Shown: positions 1 to 9,032 of the stretch, in pieces | How the letters are laid out: every line of letters starts with the position of its first letter | How positions within the stretch are numbered: position 1 is the first letter of the stretch | Assembly (NCBI RefSeq): GCF_000814025.1 | Contig: NZ_JWLL01000003.1 | Location: forward strand, 421,597-485,596 | Direction: 5' to 3' | Length of the DNA stretch: 64,000 bases | From: Tateyamaria sp. ANG-S1 | GTDB lineage: Bacteria; Pseudomonadota; Alphaproteobacteria; Rhodobacterales; Rhodobacteraceae | Notes under the pieces: model-generated | Seen by the model: the letters and a program-made list of their open reading frames with translations, nothing else | The model's database searches: none | Told to the model about the DNA's origin: nothing | Program-made: the position numbers and the translations under genes

Positions 1-78
1 GCGCAGATTGCTGAGGCCTATGGCCATGTTCAATCAATCCGTACGCTGCTGATGCAGGCGCTCGGGAAACAGGGATGA
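1..78 (+). CDS. 3' end of a gene upstream of the relaxase (partial)
   Basis: An open frame from base 1 ends at TGA 76-78 and encodes the last 25 residues of a protein, ending LLMQALGKQG. Its stop overlaps the ATG of the relaxase gene in an ATGA junction, so the two are probably translated together. Small relaxosome accessory proteins of the MobC type often sit in this place, so that is a reasonable guess. Too little of the protein is visible to test it. Confidence 0.55.
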   Translation, partial: AQIAEAYGHVQSIRTLLMQALGKQG

Positions 79-2795
79 TCCTTGAAGGCAATGAGCGCGG
101 ACATGGAGCTGAGTTAGCGCGGCACCTGCTCAATCCGCGCGACAATGATCACGTGACTGTCCATGCTGTTGAAGGCTTCATTGCTGATGACCTCCATGGG
201 GCCTTCACTGAGGCCGAAGCGATTTCGGGCGGCACGCAATGCCACAAGTACCTGTTCTCGCTGTCCCTCAATCCACCGCCGGGACCAGCAGTGCCCGTTG
301 AGGTATTTGAACAAGCGATTGCATCGGTCGAAAAGAAACTGGGTCTTAACGGTCAACCCCGCGCTATCGTCTTCCATGAAAAGCTGGGGCGCCGTCACGC
401 CCACTGCGTGTGGTCACGGATCGATGCGTGCCAGATGAAAGCGATCAAGCTGTCGCACTATAAACGCAAACTCATGGACATTTCGCGCGAGCTGTATCTG
501 ACCCATAATTGGGATATGCCAGACGGCTTCCGCGATCATGAGGCGCGTGACCCACAAAACTACTCCCGGCAAGAAGCTGGACAAGCCAAACGCGCTAAAG
601 CCGACCGGGAAGATCTGAAGGCTATGTTCTGCCGATGCTGGGAACAATCGGATTCTCGCGCAGCCTTTGCCGCAGCGCTCTGGGAAGAAGGTTACATGCT
701 TGCACGAGGTGACCGGCGAGGATTTGTCGCCGTTGATGCCTCGGGGAAAGTTTGGTCGCTCTCTCGTTGGTGCGGCGTTAGACCAAAGGAATTGCGGGCG
801 AGATTAGGATCAGAGAAATCGCTGTGGTCCATTGATGACGCGAAAGCTGCGTTCGACGGACTGGACGCACGAAAGTCAGCACCAGAAGAGACAAAGCGCG
901 ATCCTGAGTTTGAGCGTCGACTGAAATCGCTGGTCGAGCGTCAGCGTTCAGAACGCATTCAGCAGCGGGCCGCACATGAAAGCCGCAGAACTAACGAGCT
1001 AAAGGCACGACAGAAACGTCTACCGACGGGCTTGAAAGCTGTATGGGCGCGGCTGACGGGTCGATATCAGGCGTTGATTGAGGGGATCGACAAAGAAGCC
1101 AAGACCGCTGAGGCGCGTGACAGGCAAGAGCAGCAAAATCTGATCCACCGGCACTTAACCGAACGGAACGCATTGGATCTGGAGTGGTCACAGCCAGACA
1201 TTTTAAAGGAGTTGTTGGCGTCATTTGAGACCGCAACCTGCCCCGACCCTCAACAGAAGCTCGTCCTGCCACCAGACGATATCCCCTTCACGCGCGAACA
1301 GTTGATCGCTGATCCGGCACAGATCTTGGGTCACATCTCGCACAAGAAAGCTCGCTTCACACGAACCGACATTCTGCGCGAATTGTCGAAGCGCATTCCT
1401 GATCCGATGGCGCTGCGGGCGGCTGTGGACACGGCCATGGCATCACCCGACCTGCTTCGGCTCGGCGAAAGCGGCGATGTTACCACCAAGAATTACCATG
1501 CTGCCGAAATCAGCTTGAACATGAGTTGTGCTGCACTGTCTGCCTCACGTGGTGCGGCTGTGGATGGGGCTTATATCGCACAGGCTATCAGCACGCAGGA
1601 TGCTCAGATGCAAAATAGCTTTGGCGGGCGATTGAGCGAAGAACAACGCGCGGCGCTGCATCACATTCTTGGACCAGAACAACTCGCCTGCGTCGTCGGG
1701 TTGGCCGGGGCCGGAAAAAGCACAATGCTGAGAACCGCTCGAACCGCCTGGGAGAAACAAGGCGTCACCGTCCATGGGGCAGCATTGGCAGGAAAGGCTG
1801 CTGAAGGTCTGCAATCGGCCTCCGGCATCAACTCCTGCACGCTGGCGTCTTTAGAGGCAAGTTGGGAGAACGGTTGTAAGCCGATTGCGTCTGGCGATGT
1901 GCTCGTGGTCGATGAAGCGGGCATGATTGGCACCCGTCAAATGATGCGCTTTGCCAACAAATTGCGAGACATCGGTGCTAAGCTAGTGCTCGTCGGTGAT
2001 CCCGACCAGTTGCAACCCATTGAAGCTGGGCGTCCTTTCTGCCACTTGATCCAAACCCACGGTGCGGCCCGCCTCACCGAAATCCATCGTCAGCGCGACC
2101 AGTGGCAACGCGAAGCCTCACGCGATCTCGCCGAAGGACGTGTGCGTGAAGCGATTGAAAGCTATGAAAATCGAGGCTCCGTCGCTCATCAGTCATCGCG
2201 CGCAGCCACTCTGGCAGCCTTGGTCGAAGACTACGTGAGCGATGTTGAGATAAATGGAGACAGCGGCTCGCGACTTGCCTACGCACACCGCCGTAAGGAC
2301 GTCTTTGCATTGAACCAAGGTATCAGGGCAGCGATCCGATCAGCCGACCAGTCGAACCCTGAAGCCCTGTTTGAGACGGAAACAGGCCCGCGTGCCTTCG
2401 CCGAAGGTGATAGGATCGTGTTCACGCGCAACGACAGGGCCATTGGCGTCAAGAACGGCATGCTGGGTACTGTGACTAATGCAAACCGTAGTGAAATAGC
2501 GGTCAGGCTAGATCATGAGGAAAGCCGCTCCATTGGCTTCGATCCCAATACCTATCGCGCCTTTGATCATGGCTATGCCGTGACCATCCACAAATCCCAA
2601 GGCGCAACCGTGGATCGGTCTTATGTGTTGGCTTCAAGAACGATGGATGAACCGCTGACTTACGTGGCTATGACGCGGCACCGAGAAAGCGCACAGCTTT
2701 ACATCAATGAAACAGATCAACCAGCTTGGTCGGAACGTCGCTCGCCAAGTCATTTTCCCAGATTGCAACGCAAAATTCCTGGGCCGCGTCGCTGA
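75..2795 (+). CDS. Relaxase-helicase (MobA/TraA-like conjugative relaxase)
   Basis: A 906-residue two-part mobilization protein. The N-terminal third has the relaxase metal-binding motif around residues 101-110 (H101, then GRRHAH with H108 and H110), typical of VirD2/MobA nucleases that nick oriT and stay covalently bound to the DNA end. The C-terminal half is a RecD/TraI-like helicase: Walker A GLAGAGKS near residue 543, Walker B VVDEAGM near 612, VGDPDQLQP near 640, and HKSQGATVD near 839 followed by YVAMTRHR. A nuclease joined to a helicase is the TraA plan of rhizobial and rhodobacterial elements. The nicking tyrosine was not pinned down. The gene overlaps its upstream neighbour by 4 bases. 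It supports classing the left 31 kb as a transmissible element. Confidence 0.9.
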   Translation: MILEGNERGHGAELARHLLNPRDNDHVTVHAVEGFIADDLHGAFTEAEAISGGTQCHKYLFSLSLNPPPGPAVPVEVFEQAIASVEKKLGLNGQPRAIVFHEKLGRRHAHCVWSRIDACQMKAIKLSHYKRKLMDISRELYLTHNWDMPDGFRDHEARDPQNYSRQEAGQAKRAKADREDLKAMFCRCWEQSDSRAAFAAALWEEGYMLARGDRRGFVAVDASGKVWSLSRWCGVRPKELRARLGSEKSLWSIDDAKAAFDGLDARKSAPEETKRDPEFERRLKSLVERQRSERIQQRAAHESRRTNELKARQKRLPTGLKAVWARLTGRYQALIEGIDKEAKTAEARDRQEQQNLIHRHLTERNALDLEWSQPDILKELLASFETATCPDPQQKLVLPPDDIPFTREQLIADPAQILGHISHKKARFTRTDILRELSKRIPDPMALRAAVDTAMASPDLLRLGESGDVTTKNYHAAEISLNMSCAALSASRGAAVDGAYIAQAISTQDAQMQNSFGGRLSEEQRAALHHILGPEQLACVVGLAGAGKSTMLRTARTAWEKQGVTVHGAALAGKAAEGLQSASGINSCTLASLEASWENGCKPIASGDVLVVDEAGMIGTRQMMRFANKLRDIGAKLVLVGDPDQLQPIEAGRPFCHLIQTHGAARLTEIHRQRDQWQREASRDLAEGRVREAIESYENRGSVAHQSSRAATLAALVEDYVSDVEINGDSGSRLAYAHRRKDVFALNQGIRAAIRSADQSNPEALFETETGPRAFAEGDRIVFTRNDRAIGVKNGMLGTVTNANRSEIAVRLDHEESRSIGFDPNTYRAFDHGYAVTIHKSQGATVDRSYVLASRTMDEPLTYVAMTRHRESAQLYINETDQPAWSERRSPSHFPRLQRKIPGPRR

Positions 2796-3099
2796 TCACG
2801 TGATGACCCCTATGCGAACGATGCTGCCATTGGCCATCGCACCGGCGGACGGGCAAAGAGCGGACAAAGCGCTCTTTCGCTGCGGTTGCACCAGTGTCGG
2901 CTTTATGGTTCGTGAACATACTACTTCTCGCATTGGCGGGCTTTGACATGCCAGCACAACAGTCAGTAGCTGTTGCGATAACCATGAGCATCGCAACACA
3001 GCAATGGTCTGCTAGCTGCCAAAGTATTTCCGAGCATCCTTTGTAAATACCCGATCATGGGGACGCTACATGTGCCGGCAGCGTCCCCACTTTTCAGCC
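2796..3099. other. Gene-free stretch between the relaxase and RTX genes
   Basis: Convergent intergenic region of about 300 bases. It contains a piece resembling the dispersed repeat family of this element (AAAGAGCGGACAAAGCGCTC near 2857-2876) and, at its right edge, a strong hairpin. No open frame here has a convincing start or composition. Confidence 0.5.
3058..3089. terminator. Hairpin downstream of the RTX gene
   Basis: A perfect 10-base inverted repeat, TGGGGACGCT and AGCGTCCCCA, separated by 12 bases, lies just past the RTX stop codon. On the plus strand it is followed by ACTTTTC. On the minus strand, where the RTX gene ends, there is no clear T-run, so it may act as a weak bidirectional terminator or an mRNA 3' stabilizer. 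Confidence 0.55.
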
Positions 3100-6000
3100 T
3101 TAGCTGAACAGGAAGTTGCCGTCGCCAAGCAATCCCGTCTGGTCGCCGGTCAGCTGCAAAGAACCTTCATTCCCATAGCGCACAATGGTGATGTCATTCC
3201 CGGCCTCGTAGAAGATGGTGAGTTCTGTAAAGCTTGTCACCGTGGTGTTTTGGAACTCAATGATGTCGTCAGCCGCCACGAAGTCGGTGATCTGTTCCCG
3301 CCAAACAGGTGCGTCATCGTCACCTGGGGCACGGAACACAAATGTGTCTTGGCCTGCACCCCCACTCAACGTGTCGACGCCGCTGCCACCTATGATCGTG
3401 TCGTTGCCTACCCCGCCATCAACCCTGTCGTTTCCGTCACCCGCAAAGACCCTGTCATCGCCGTCATCGCCATAAATGCGATCAGCGCCAGCTCCACCGT
3501 GAATGCTGTCGTCGCCGCCATCGCCATAAAGGTCATCATTACCGCCGCCACCGTTCAGCGTGTCGTCGCCTGCACCACCCTGCAGCGTATTGTCGATATC
3601 GTTGCCGGTCAGGCGGTCAGCGAACTGTGAGCCGATCAGGATTTCGATGCTGGTGATGACATCACCTTCAGCGTGACCGCCCGAGTTTGTACCATTTGTG
3701 AGGTCAATGGCCACAGCCGCATCTGAAGCAACATAGCTGGCCACATCCAAAACGCCTCCACCGCCATCAATTGTGTCGGCTCCGGCACCACCTTCAAGGA
3801 CATCACGGCCTTCACCGCCGTAAAGGACGTCATTGCCGTCTTCTACGTTTAGCAGAAAGCTTTGATAGCCGTCTTCCGTGAGAGCGTCTTCTGTTGGCTC
3901 TCGCCATATCCGTCCCTCAGCGAAGCCGTACGCAATGTAGTGTCGAGTTGCTTCAGAATAGTCGTTCACAAATGCTGCGCGAAGGTCTGCGTAGTTGCGG
4001 AGGTATTGCTCGGGATCGAATGAAAGGGTCCTGCCAGGGTTTTCTGCTGCGATCTCATGCTGACCGTAAACCAGGTAGTGCCGGACAGCCTCTTGAAGAT
4101 TCATACCGACGACTTGGATGATGTCGTTGTTAGCGGCCAAGTAGGACAGCGCGTCAAACGAGATCGTGCGACCTTCGGCGGCGCCATAGTTTGCATAGTG
4201 CCAACGGCCACTGGCCGCATCCGTTGCCACGAGGTCCGAATAGGAGGCCAAATACAAGAGCGCCGTGTAGTCATCGGCCTGCGCGTGCATGGTCGGCGGC
4301 ACATACAGGTTCAGCTGCGGTGCGGTGAATGCATTGCCGATCAGATAATCATCGCCCTCGTCGCCGTACAACGTGTCAGAACCGGTTCCTCCAGACAACA
4401 AGTCAAAGTGCTCGCCGCCTCTTAGGACGTCATCGCCATCATTACCGAAGAGACGATCATCCCCACTGTTGCCGTTTAGCTGGTCATTGCCTTCGCCACC
4501 CGTCAGTTGGTCGGCACCATAGCCGCCATGCGCGATATCATGGCCTTCACCACCAAAGATGTTGTCATCACCTGTCTCGCCTAGAATGATGTCGTTACCG
4601 GCGTCACCACTCAGGAAGTCTGATCCTGTGAAGCCATGAATAGTATCGTTTCCAGCGTCGCCCCAGATACGGTCGGCTCCGGTGTCACCGTTGATTACGT
4701 CATTGCCGTCGCCACCAGACAACTGATCTGAACCAGTGCCCCCGAGGATACTATCTGCACCTTCGTCGCCCCAGATGCTGTCAGCACCGGACAAGCCAAG
4801 AAGGGTGTCGTTGCCGGTACCGCCCGCGATTACATCACGACCGGACGCGCCTTCGAGCCAATCCGCACCATCATCACCGATGATTGTGTCATTGCCCTGT
4901 CCAGCCTGGATCCAGTCGTTACCGCCATATGCGTCGATCCAGTCATCACCCGAGCCCGTGAAGCGATGGTCGCCAAGGTTTGTCGCGTGAACATAATTGT
5001 TGTCCTGCCAGCCAGACCACATATTTGAACTGTTGGATGTTGTAGCGCGTTCAACGTAATGCTCCGCCCCTTGATCGCCGTAAGACGCGGATAAGTGGTA
5101 TATTTCTGACCCATCATCAAAGACAAATACTTCTATACCGCGTGTATCAATTTCGATTCCGAGCTGATGGCTTGTCACTTGGATCTGATTGTACCCTGAC
5201 GCCGCAGTCCATTCCACGACGTACTGGCTCTGACTGCCGGTAAGGTACAGAACGTCGTGGCCTCCACCGCCGAAGTAGACGTCATAATCTATCAGACCGC
5301 CGTGGTAGAAAACATCGTCGCCTTCGTCGCCGTGGAAAACGTCATCCCCGGAAGAGTTGTAGATGACGTCGTTGCCTTCGCCGCCAAAGATGATGTCGTC
5401 ACCGACACCATCGTTCCCGCCAATTGTATCGTCGCCTTCACCGCCCCGAATGACGTCTTCTCCATTGCCGCCAATCAGGCTGTCGTTTCCGGCACCTCCA
5501 TCAAGCGTATCGTCTCCTTCGTTGCCACGCAGCGTGTCCGCACTGTCACCACCAGAGACTTGGTCATCGCCGCCCCCGGCATGAACAACATCAGCACCGT
5601 CCCCTCCCAACAGAGTGTCATCACCAGACTGACCGTTTAGAGCGTCATTTCCAGCTCCACCAAAGATGGCGTCATCGCCATGCCAACCATTGATTGAGTC
5701 GTGGCCACCATCACCGCTCAGAAGGTCACTTGAGACACCGCCAAGGAGCGTGTCGTCGCCTTCTCCACCAAAAAGATTGACGTTGTCGGTCAATCCAACT
5801 GTGCCTGCAGTCGCACCCTGAGCGGAGAAGAAATCGTCGCCCTCTCCACCATAGGCCACTTCAAATGCATGCGCGGCCAAGTTGACGCTCACGCCTGGTG
5901 CTGCATAAGCGTCGGTCGGCGTCTCGGGACGGTCTGGATCCACCACGATCAACGTGTCGAACCCGTTTCCGCCTGAGACCGCGCCCATTGCAAAATCCGC

Positions 6001-7785
6001 TGCATCCGCAAAAATCAGGTCGTTGCCGTCATTGCCGTCAATGACATCCGCCCCATCGTCTCCGGACAGCATATCGTCGTTCTCACCGCCCCGGATTGTG
6101 TCGTTTCCCTCACCGCCAGCGATCTGCACCGAACGTGTATGACCAAACGCACTCAGATTGTTGGCCCGCTCATCTCCGGTCGCTCCATCAAGCGCCAAGG
6201 CGTCGAGGTTCACGTGTTGCGGGCCGTCGTCCGTGACCACGGCGTAGTGGTAGCTCTCACCGGTTTCGAACTCGATGGCGTAACCAAGGGCCGTCTGAAC
6301 TTCGCGGTATCCCAGGCTGTTGTAAGACAAGGAGACGTCCCCCAGGCCACCTTCGACCGCGCCGTTGGTGGTCACAAAGGACGCCAGCCCGTGCAGCGTG
6401 TTGCCAAAGACCGTGATGTCGTCATCGGTATCTGAATAGTCCGAGCCATCGTCGTAGATCAGGTTAATGTCTGTGATGACCTCTTGCGTCAGCTCATTGT
6501 CTTGCCGTTCGCCGTCGCCGTTCAGGTCGTTCCAAACCGTGGCCGTTGCTTCTTCGAGCGTATGGACTTCACTGGCCTGCTCAATGCCATCGCCATTCTC
6601 GTCGTACCAGGCTGTTGCGGTTACGCCACCGAGGACAAACAACTCCCCGCGGTCCGTCACACCATCCTGGTCTAAATCCTGCCATATGCGGAGTTCACCC
6701 CAGATCTGGTCGTTCGCATTTATTACGCCATCGTCGTTATCGTCAAAGGCGCGGCGTAAGGCTTGAAGGTCTGTGTCTTCATCATCGCCCCACAAAGACC
6801 AGACCAACTCGCGCGCTTGATCAATTTCACCATCGCCCGCACCGCGCGTGCCATCTGTATTGAGGTCAATAACAAGAAAACCGTCGTCTGATGAGGCCCA
6901 TGAACCTTGTTCCAGGAAGCCGTCGTCGTCCCAATCGAAAAACGTTTGCTGGCCGAACGTGAGCTCAACTCCATCGCCGTCAAGGTCGAGGACGATTGGA
7001 AAACCAGCGAATTCACCGCCCTCGGAAGTATTTCCATGGCCGTCAAATCCTCCATCATTTGGAGCGTCACCGAATTCTCCACTGGTTGTATCGCCGTAGC
7101 TAGTGTCGTGGCCAGTATCAGGATTTATGCCTTCGCCGCCTGTTGACGGTGAACCGCCATCGTTGGAAGAAGTCGGATTACTCGGCGAACCTCCACCCTG
7201 ATCAGCGTCATCGCCTGTGCGTGGTTCACCCACTGGAGACCCGTAGCCATCCGGATTTTGACCGGGTTGGCCCGTCGCACCTCCAGGAGAGCCATATTCG
7301 GGGTTATGCGGGTTCGATGGATCGGTGTAGTTCGAGTTTATTAAGTCAATTGGATAGTCCCGTAGTGCATCAGTCATACCAGGCGAGTTCAGGACATTGG
7401 CCAGTATCCCGGCCGGTGTAGAATTGCTAACCCAATCTGCAGGTGCCGGCACAGTACCAAGCGCGTCCCCTTCGACGTATACGCCGACCTGCACAATGTT
7501 GTTTCCGAGCCCTAGGTTCAGTCCAAATGTTCCAAACGCATCGCCTGTATCCAAGTTTCGCTGAACATTGATTCCGACAGGGGTTGGAGCACCAGTTGGG
7601 ACACCGCCCCCCAAGTACCGCGACGTCCCTTCATATCCGGCACCCACACTATACGAAGACCATTCATCGTAGCTAATGCCAGCCGAAAAACTAAAGAAGC
7701 CACTTACTGTCGCACCGTTCTCACTATCGAAACCAATTGCGCCCCCAAACGTGCCAATTTGCCCGTAAAAACCAACTTCACTCAA
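3100..7785 (-). CDS. Giant RTX calcium-binding secreted protein
   Basis: A 1561-residue acidic, Gly/Asp-rich protein. Residues 1-250 are Gly/Ser/Pro-rich. Residues about 260-480 carry many DxDxDG calcium loops (for example LDLDGDGVEL and DENGDGIE). After about 550 there are three blocks of GGxGxDxLx RTX nonapeptides. Residues about 1150-1310 interrupt them with three copies of a roughly 45-residue repeat (YLASYSDLV, then HYANYGAAEGR). The end (QDTFVFR near 1480, final LFS) fits an uncleaved type I secretion signal. No HlyB/HlyD-type exporter is in the window. The start is TTG, directly after the TAG of the upstream gene, with AAGGA 7 bases before it; translational coupling is likely. The role (adhesin, surface layer or toxin) cannot be told; no catalytic domain was recognised. 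Confidence 0.9.
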   Translation of the reverse strand: MSEVGFYGQIGTFGGAIGFDSENGATVSGFFSFSAGISYDEWSSYSVGAGYEGTSRYLGGGVPTGAPTPVGINVQRNLDTGDAFGTFGLNLGLGNNIVQVGVYVEGDALGTVPAPADWVSNSTPAGILANVLNSPGMTDALRDYPIDLINSNYTDPSNPHNPEYGSPGGATGQPGQNPDGYGSPVGEPRTGDDADQGGGSPSNPTSSNDGGSPSTGGEGINPDTGHDTSYGDTTSGEFGDAPNDGGFDGHGNTSEGGEFAGFPIVLDLDGDGVELTFGQQTFFDWDDDGFLEQGSWASSDDGFLVIDLNTDGTRGAGDGEIDQARELVWSLWGDDEDTDLQALRRAFDDNDDGVINANDQIWGELRIWQDLDQDGVTDRGELFVLGGVTATAWYDENGDGIEQASEVHTLEEATATVWNDLNGDGERQDNELTQEVITDINLIYDDGSDYSDTDDDITVFGNTLHGLASFVTTNGAVEGGLGDVSLSYNSLGYREVQTALGYAIEFETGESYHYAVVTDDGPQHVNLDALALDGATGDERANNLSAFGHTRSVQIAGGEGNDTIRGGENDDMLSGDDGADVIDGNDGNDLIFADAADFAMGAVSGGNGFDTLIVVDPDRPETPTDAYAAPGVSVNLAAHAFEVAYGGEGDDFFSAQGATAGTVGLTDNVNLFGGEGDDTLLGGVSSDLLSGDGGHDSINGWHGDDAIFGGAGNDALNGQSGDDTLLGGDGADVVHAGGGDDQVSGGDSADTLRGNEGDDTLDGGAGNDSLIGGNGEDVIRGGEGDDTIGGNDGVGDDIIFGGEGNDVIYNSSGDDVFHGDEGDDVFYHGGLIDYDVYFGGGGHDVLYLTGSQSQYVVEWTAASGYNQIQVTSHQLGIEIDTRGIEVFVFDDGSEIYHLSASYGDQGAEHYVERATTSNSSNMWSGWQDNNYVHATNLGDHRFTGSGDDWIDAYGGNDWIQAGQGNDTIIGDDGADWLEGASGRDVIAGGTGNDTLLGLSGADSIWGDEGADSILGGTGSDQLSGGDGNDVINGDTGADRIWGDAGNDTIHGFTGSDFLSGDAGNDIILGETGDDNIFGGEGHDIAHGGYGADQLTGGEGNDQLNGNSGDDRLFGNDGDDVLRGGEHFDLLSGGTGSDTLYGDEGDDYLIGNAFTAPQLNLYVPPTMHAQADDYTALLYLASYSDLVATDAASGRWHYANYGAAEGRTISFDALSYLAANNDIIQVVGMNLQEAVRHYLVYGQHEIAAENPGRTLSFDPEQYLRNYADLRAAFVNDYSEATRHYIAYGFAEGRIWREPTEDALTEDGYQSFLLNVEDGNDVLYGGEGRDVLEGGAGADTIDGGGGVLDVASYVASDAAVAIDLTNGTNSGGHAEGDVITSIEILIGSQFADRLTGNDIDNTLQGGAGDDTLNGGGGNDDLYGDGGDDSIHGGAGADRIYGDDGDDRVFAGDGNDRVDGGVGNDTIIGGSGVDTLSGGAGQDTFVFRAPGDDDAPVWREQITDFVAADDIIEFQNTTVTSFTELTIFYEAGNDITIVRYGNEGSLQLTGDQTGLLGDGNFLFS

Positions 7786-8097
7786 CTAAATGTCCTTTAT
7801 TACAAATAAGCTCCTGACGCGACCCAGGAAACCTTGGTTATCTAAACCACTCTTTAGTACTCCCTGCCTCTTAAGAACGAGAGTAGCTAAGAATGGAAAC
7901 ACACTTCGGAAGAAACCCAGGAAGAAACCGAAAGCAACGCAAAAGTTTGACAAATAGTTGTCCTGCTCAGGTTCAGACCAATAAAAACCGAACCATAGCA
8001 ACAAAACTCCGCAACACAGATTGAATACTGCTTTTCCTTTGGTCAAGATTGAAAATGCCTCGCTTGTTGCATGTTTTCCAGCGAGTGCTTGGCACAA
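7786..8097 (-). CDS. Small membrane protein coupled to the RTX gene
   Basis: A 103-residue protein with two or three hydrophobic segments (about residues 24-41 and 48-75, containing FNLCCGVLLLWFGF and FCVAFGFFLGFF) and a basic C-terminal tail. Its TAG stop abuts the TTG start of the RTX gene, so the two form one transcription and translation unit. The only long start is TTG at 8097 with a weak ribosome site, so the start is uncertain. No family was recognised. By position it could help RTX surface display or immunity, but that is inference. Confidence 0.6.
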   Translation of the reverse strand: MCQALAGKHATSEAFSILTKGKAVFNLCCGVLLLWFGFYWSEPEQDNYLSNFCVAFGFFLGFFRSVFPFLATLVLKRQGVLKSGLDNQGFLGRVRSLFVIKDI

Positions 8098-8130
8098 TTT
8101 ATTCTGATGGAAAAGGGGGTGATTGCAGGG

Positions 8131-8421
8131 TTAAAACGATTTCAAACCCATGATACCTTTATTGCGGCGTTGAGCACGCAAGAAATACCGTCGGCGGCGA
8201 TCATGTCTGACGTACGCCCGCGCTTGGTTTTCTGCATGCACAAATAGAAGCGCGTCCTTTGAAGCGTTCTCCGTGTCAGACCAATCTGTAAATGACTGAC
8301 CGCCGTCACCGATGCGTCCAAATTCGCGCCCTATTCTCCAGTTGGCAAAGGGGCCACGCAAGATGCTCATCCGGTAGAACCGAAACTGCGTAAGTTCGGG
8401 CGCGATCTTTGTTAGATACAT
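8131..8421 (-). CDS. WGR-domain protein
   Basis: A 96-residue protein made almost wholly of a WGR domain: RFYRMSI near residue 13, then GREFGRIGDGGQ near 33-44, where REFGRIG stands for the namesake Trp-Gly-Arg region. WGR domains are found in PARPs, MolR and many mobile-element proteins and are thought to bind nucleic acids. The ATG at 8421 lies inside the last codons of the integrase gene (10-base overlap) and uses that gene's GGAGGAGAG as ribosome site, so it is translationally coupled to the integrase. The basic tail (HDRRRRYFLR) also fits nucleic-acid binding. Its function is unknown. Confidence 0.7.
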   Translation of the reverse strand: MYLTKIAPELTQFRFYRMSILRGPFANWRIGREFGRIGDGGQSFTDWSDTENASKDALLFVHAENQARAYVRHDRRRRYFLRAQRRNKGIMGLKSF

Positions 8422-9032
8422 CTCTCCTCCCCCCACATCCGCGCCGCGATGTCTTGCTCTTCCTTGCCAACGGCGTCCGCATAGATCGCCGTCGTTGTGA
8501 GCTGCGTATGGCCCATCCACTTTTGCAGCATGTTGAGAGGAACACCGTTCACGCTCGCATTGATCCCAAAGCCATGGCGCAAGCCCTTAGGACTGCGGTG
8601 CGGCGCATCCGGTATCCCGGCCTCTATCATGATGCGCTTCACGATCTGCCAGACCCGCGTCCGTCCAAGCGCCCAAATCGGTGCGCTGGCCTGCCGTTTC
8701 GACTTCTGCGCCTCTCGGATGCCGTGGGCCGTGTTCAGCGTGTCTAGGTAGTCTGACGGCACCGGCACCGTGCGAAAGACCACTTTCTGCTTGTCCGCTG
8801 CATCCTTGCGCTTCTTCAAGCTGCGGATTGCAATTGTGCCGACTGGGAGGTCTACTCGTACCGGTGTGATCTACAGAAGTTCGGAAGGACGGCAGCCCGT
8901 GAAGTGCAATGTCTCACACAATGCGCGGTCACGGGCGGGTTTCTTGCGCTCAACGGCTAAGAAAGCGGTGCGTTCTTCTGCGTTCAGATACAGGCGATTA
9001 CCGGCAGGGTCATAGAGGCGCATTTCACTCAT
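8412..9032 (-). pseudogene. Minimal tyrosine recombinase interrupted by an amber codon
   Basis: From ATG 9032 a single frame encodes 206 residues of a phage-integrase catalytic domain, broken only by TAG at 8871-8873 (codon 54). Before the stop is GCRPSELL, holding the first catalytic Arg. After it come KGLRHGFG (second Arg/His box), LQKWMGHTQLTT and the tyrosine in AIYADA. No shift of frame is needed to join the parts. The protein has no N-terminal core-binding domain, so the full gene was already a short integrase. The upstream TAG probably came from GAG or CAG by one change. A downstream piece (8412-8819) could still be made as a fragment. The WGR gene overlaps its end. Confidence 0.85.

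Noticed and set aside
3100-7785. Many short plus-strand frames and direct repeats across the RTX gene, which at first sight look like a repeat array or CRISPR
   Set aside because: The repeats have a 27-base period and code for GGxGxDxLx nonapeptides on the minus strand; there are no unique spacers of fixed size.
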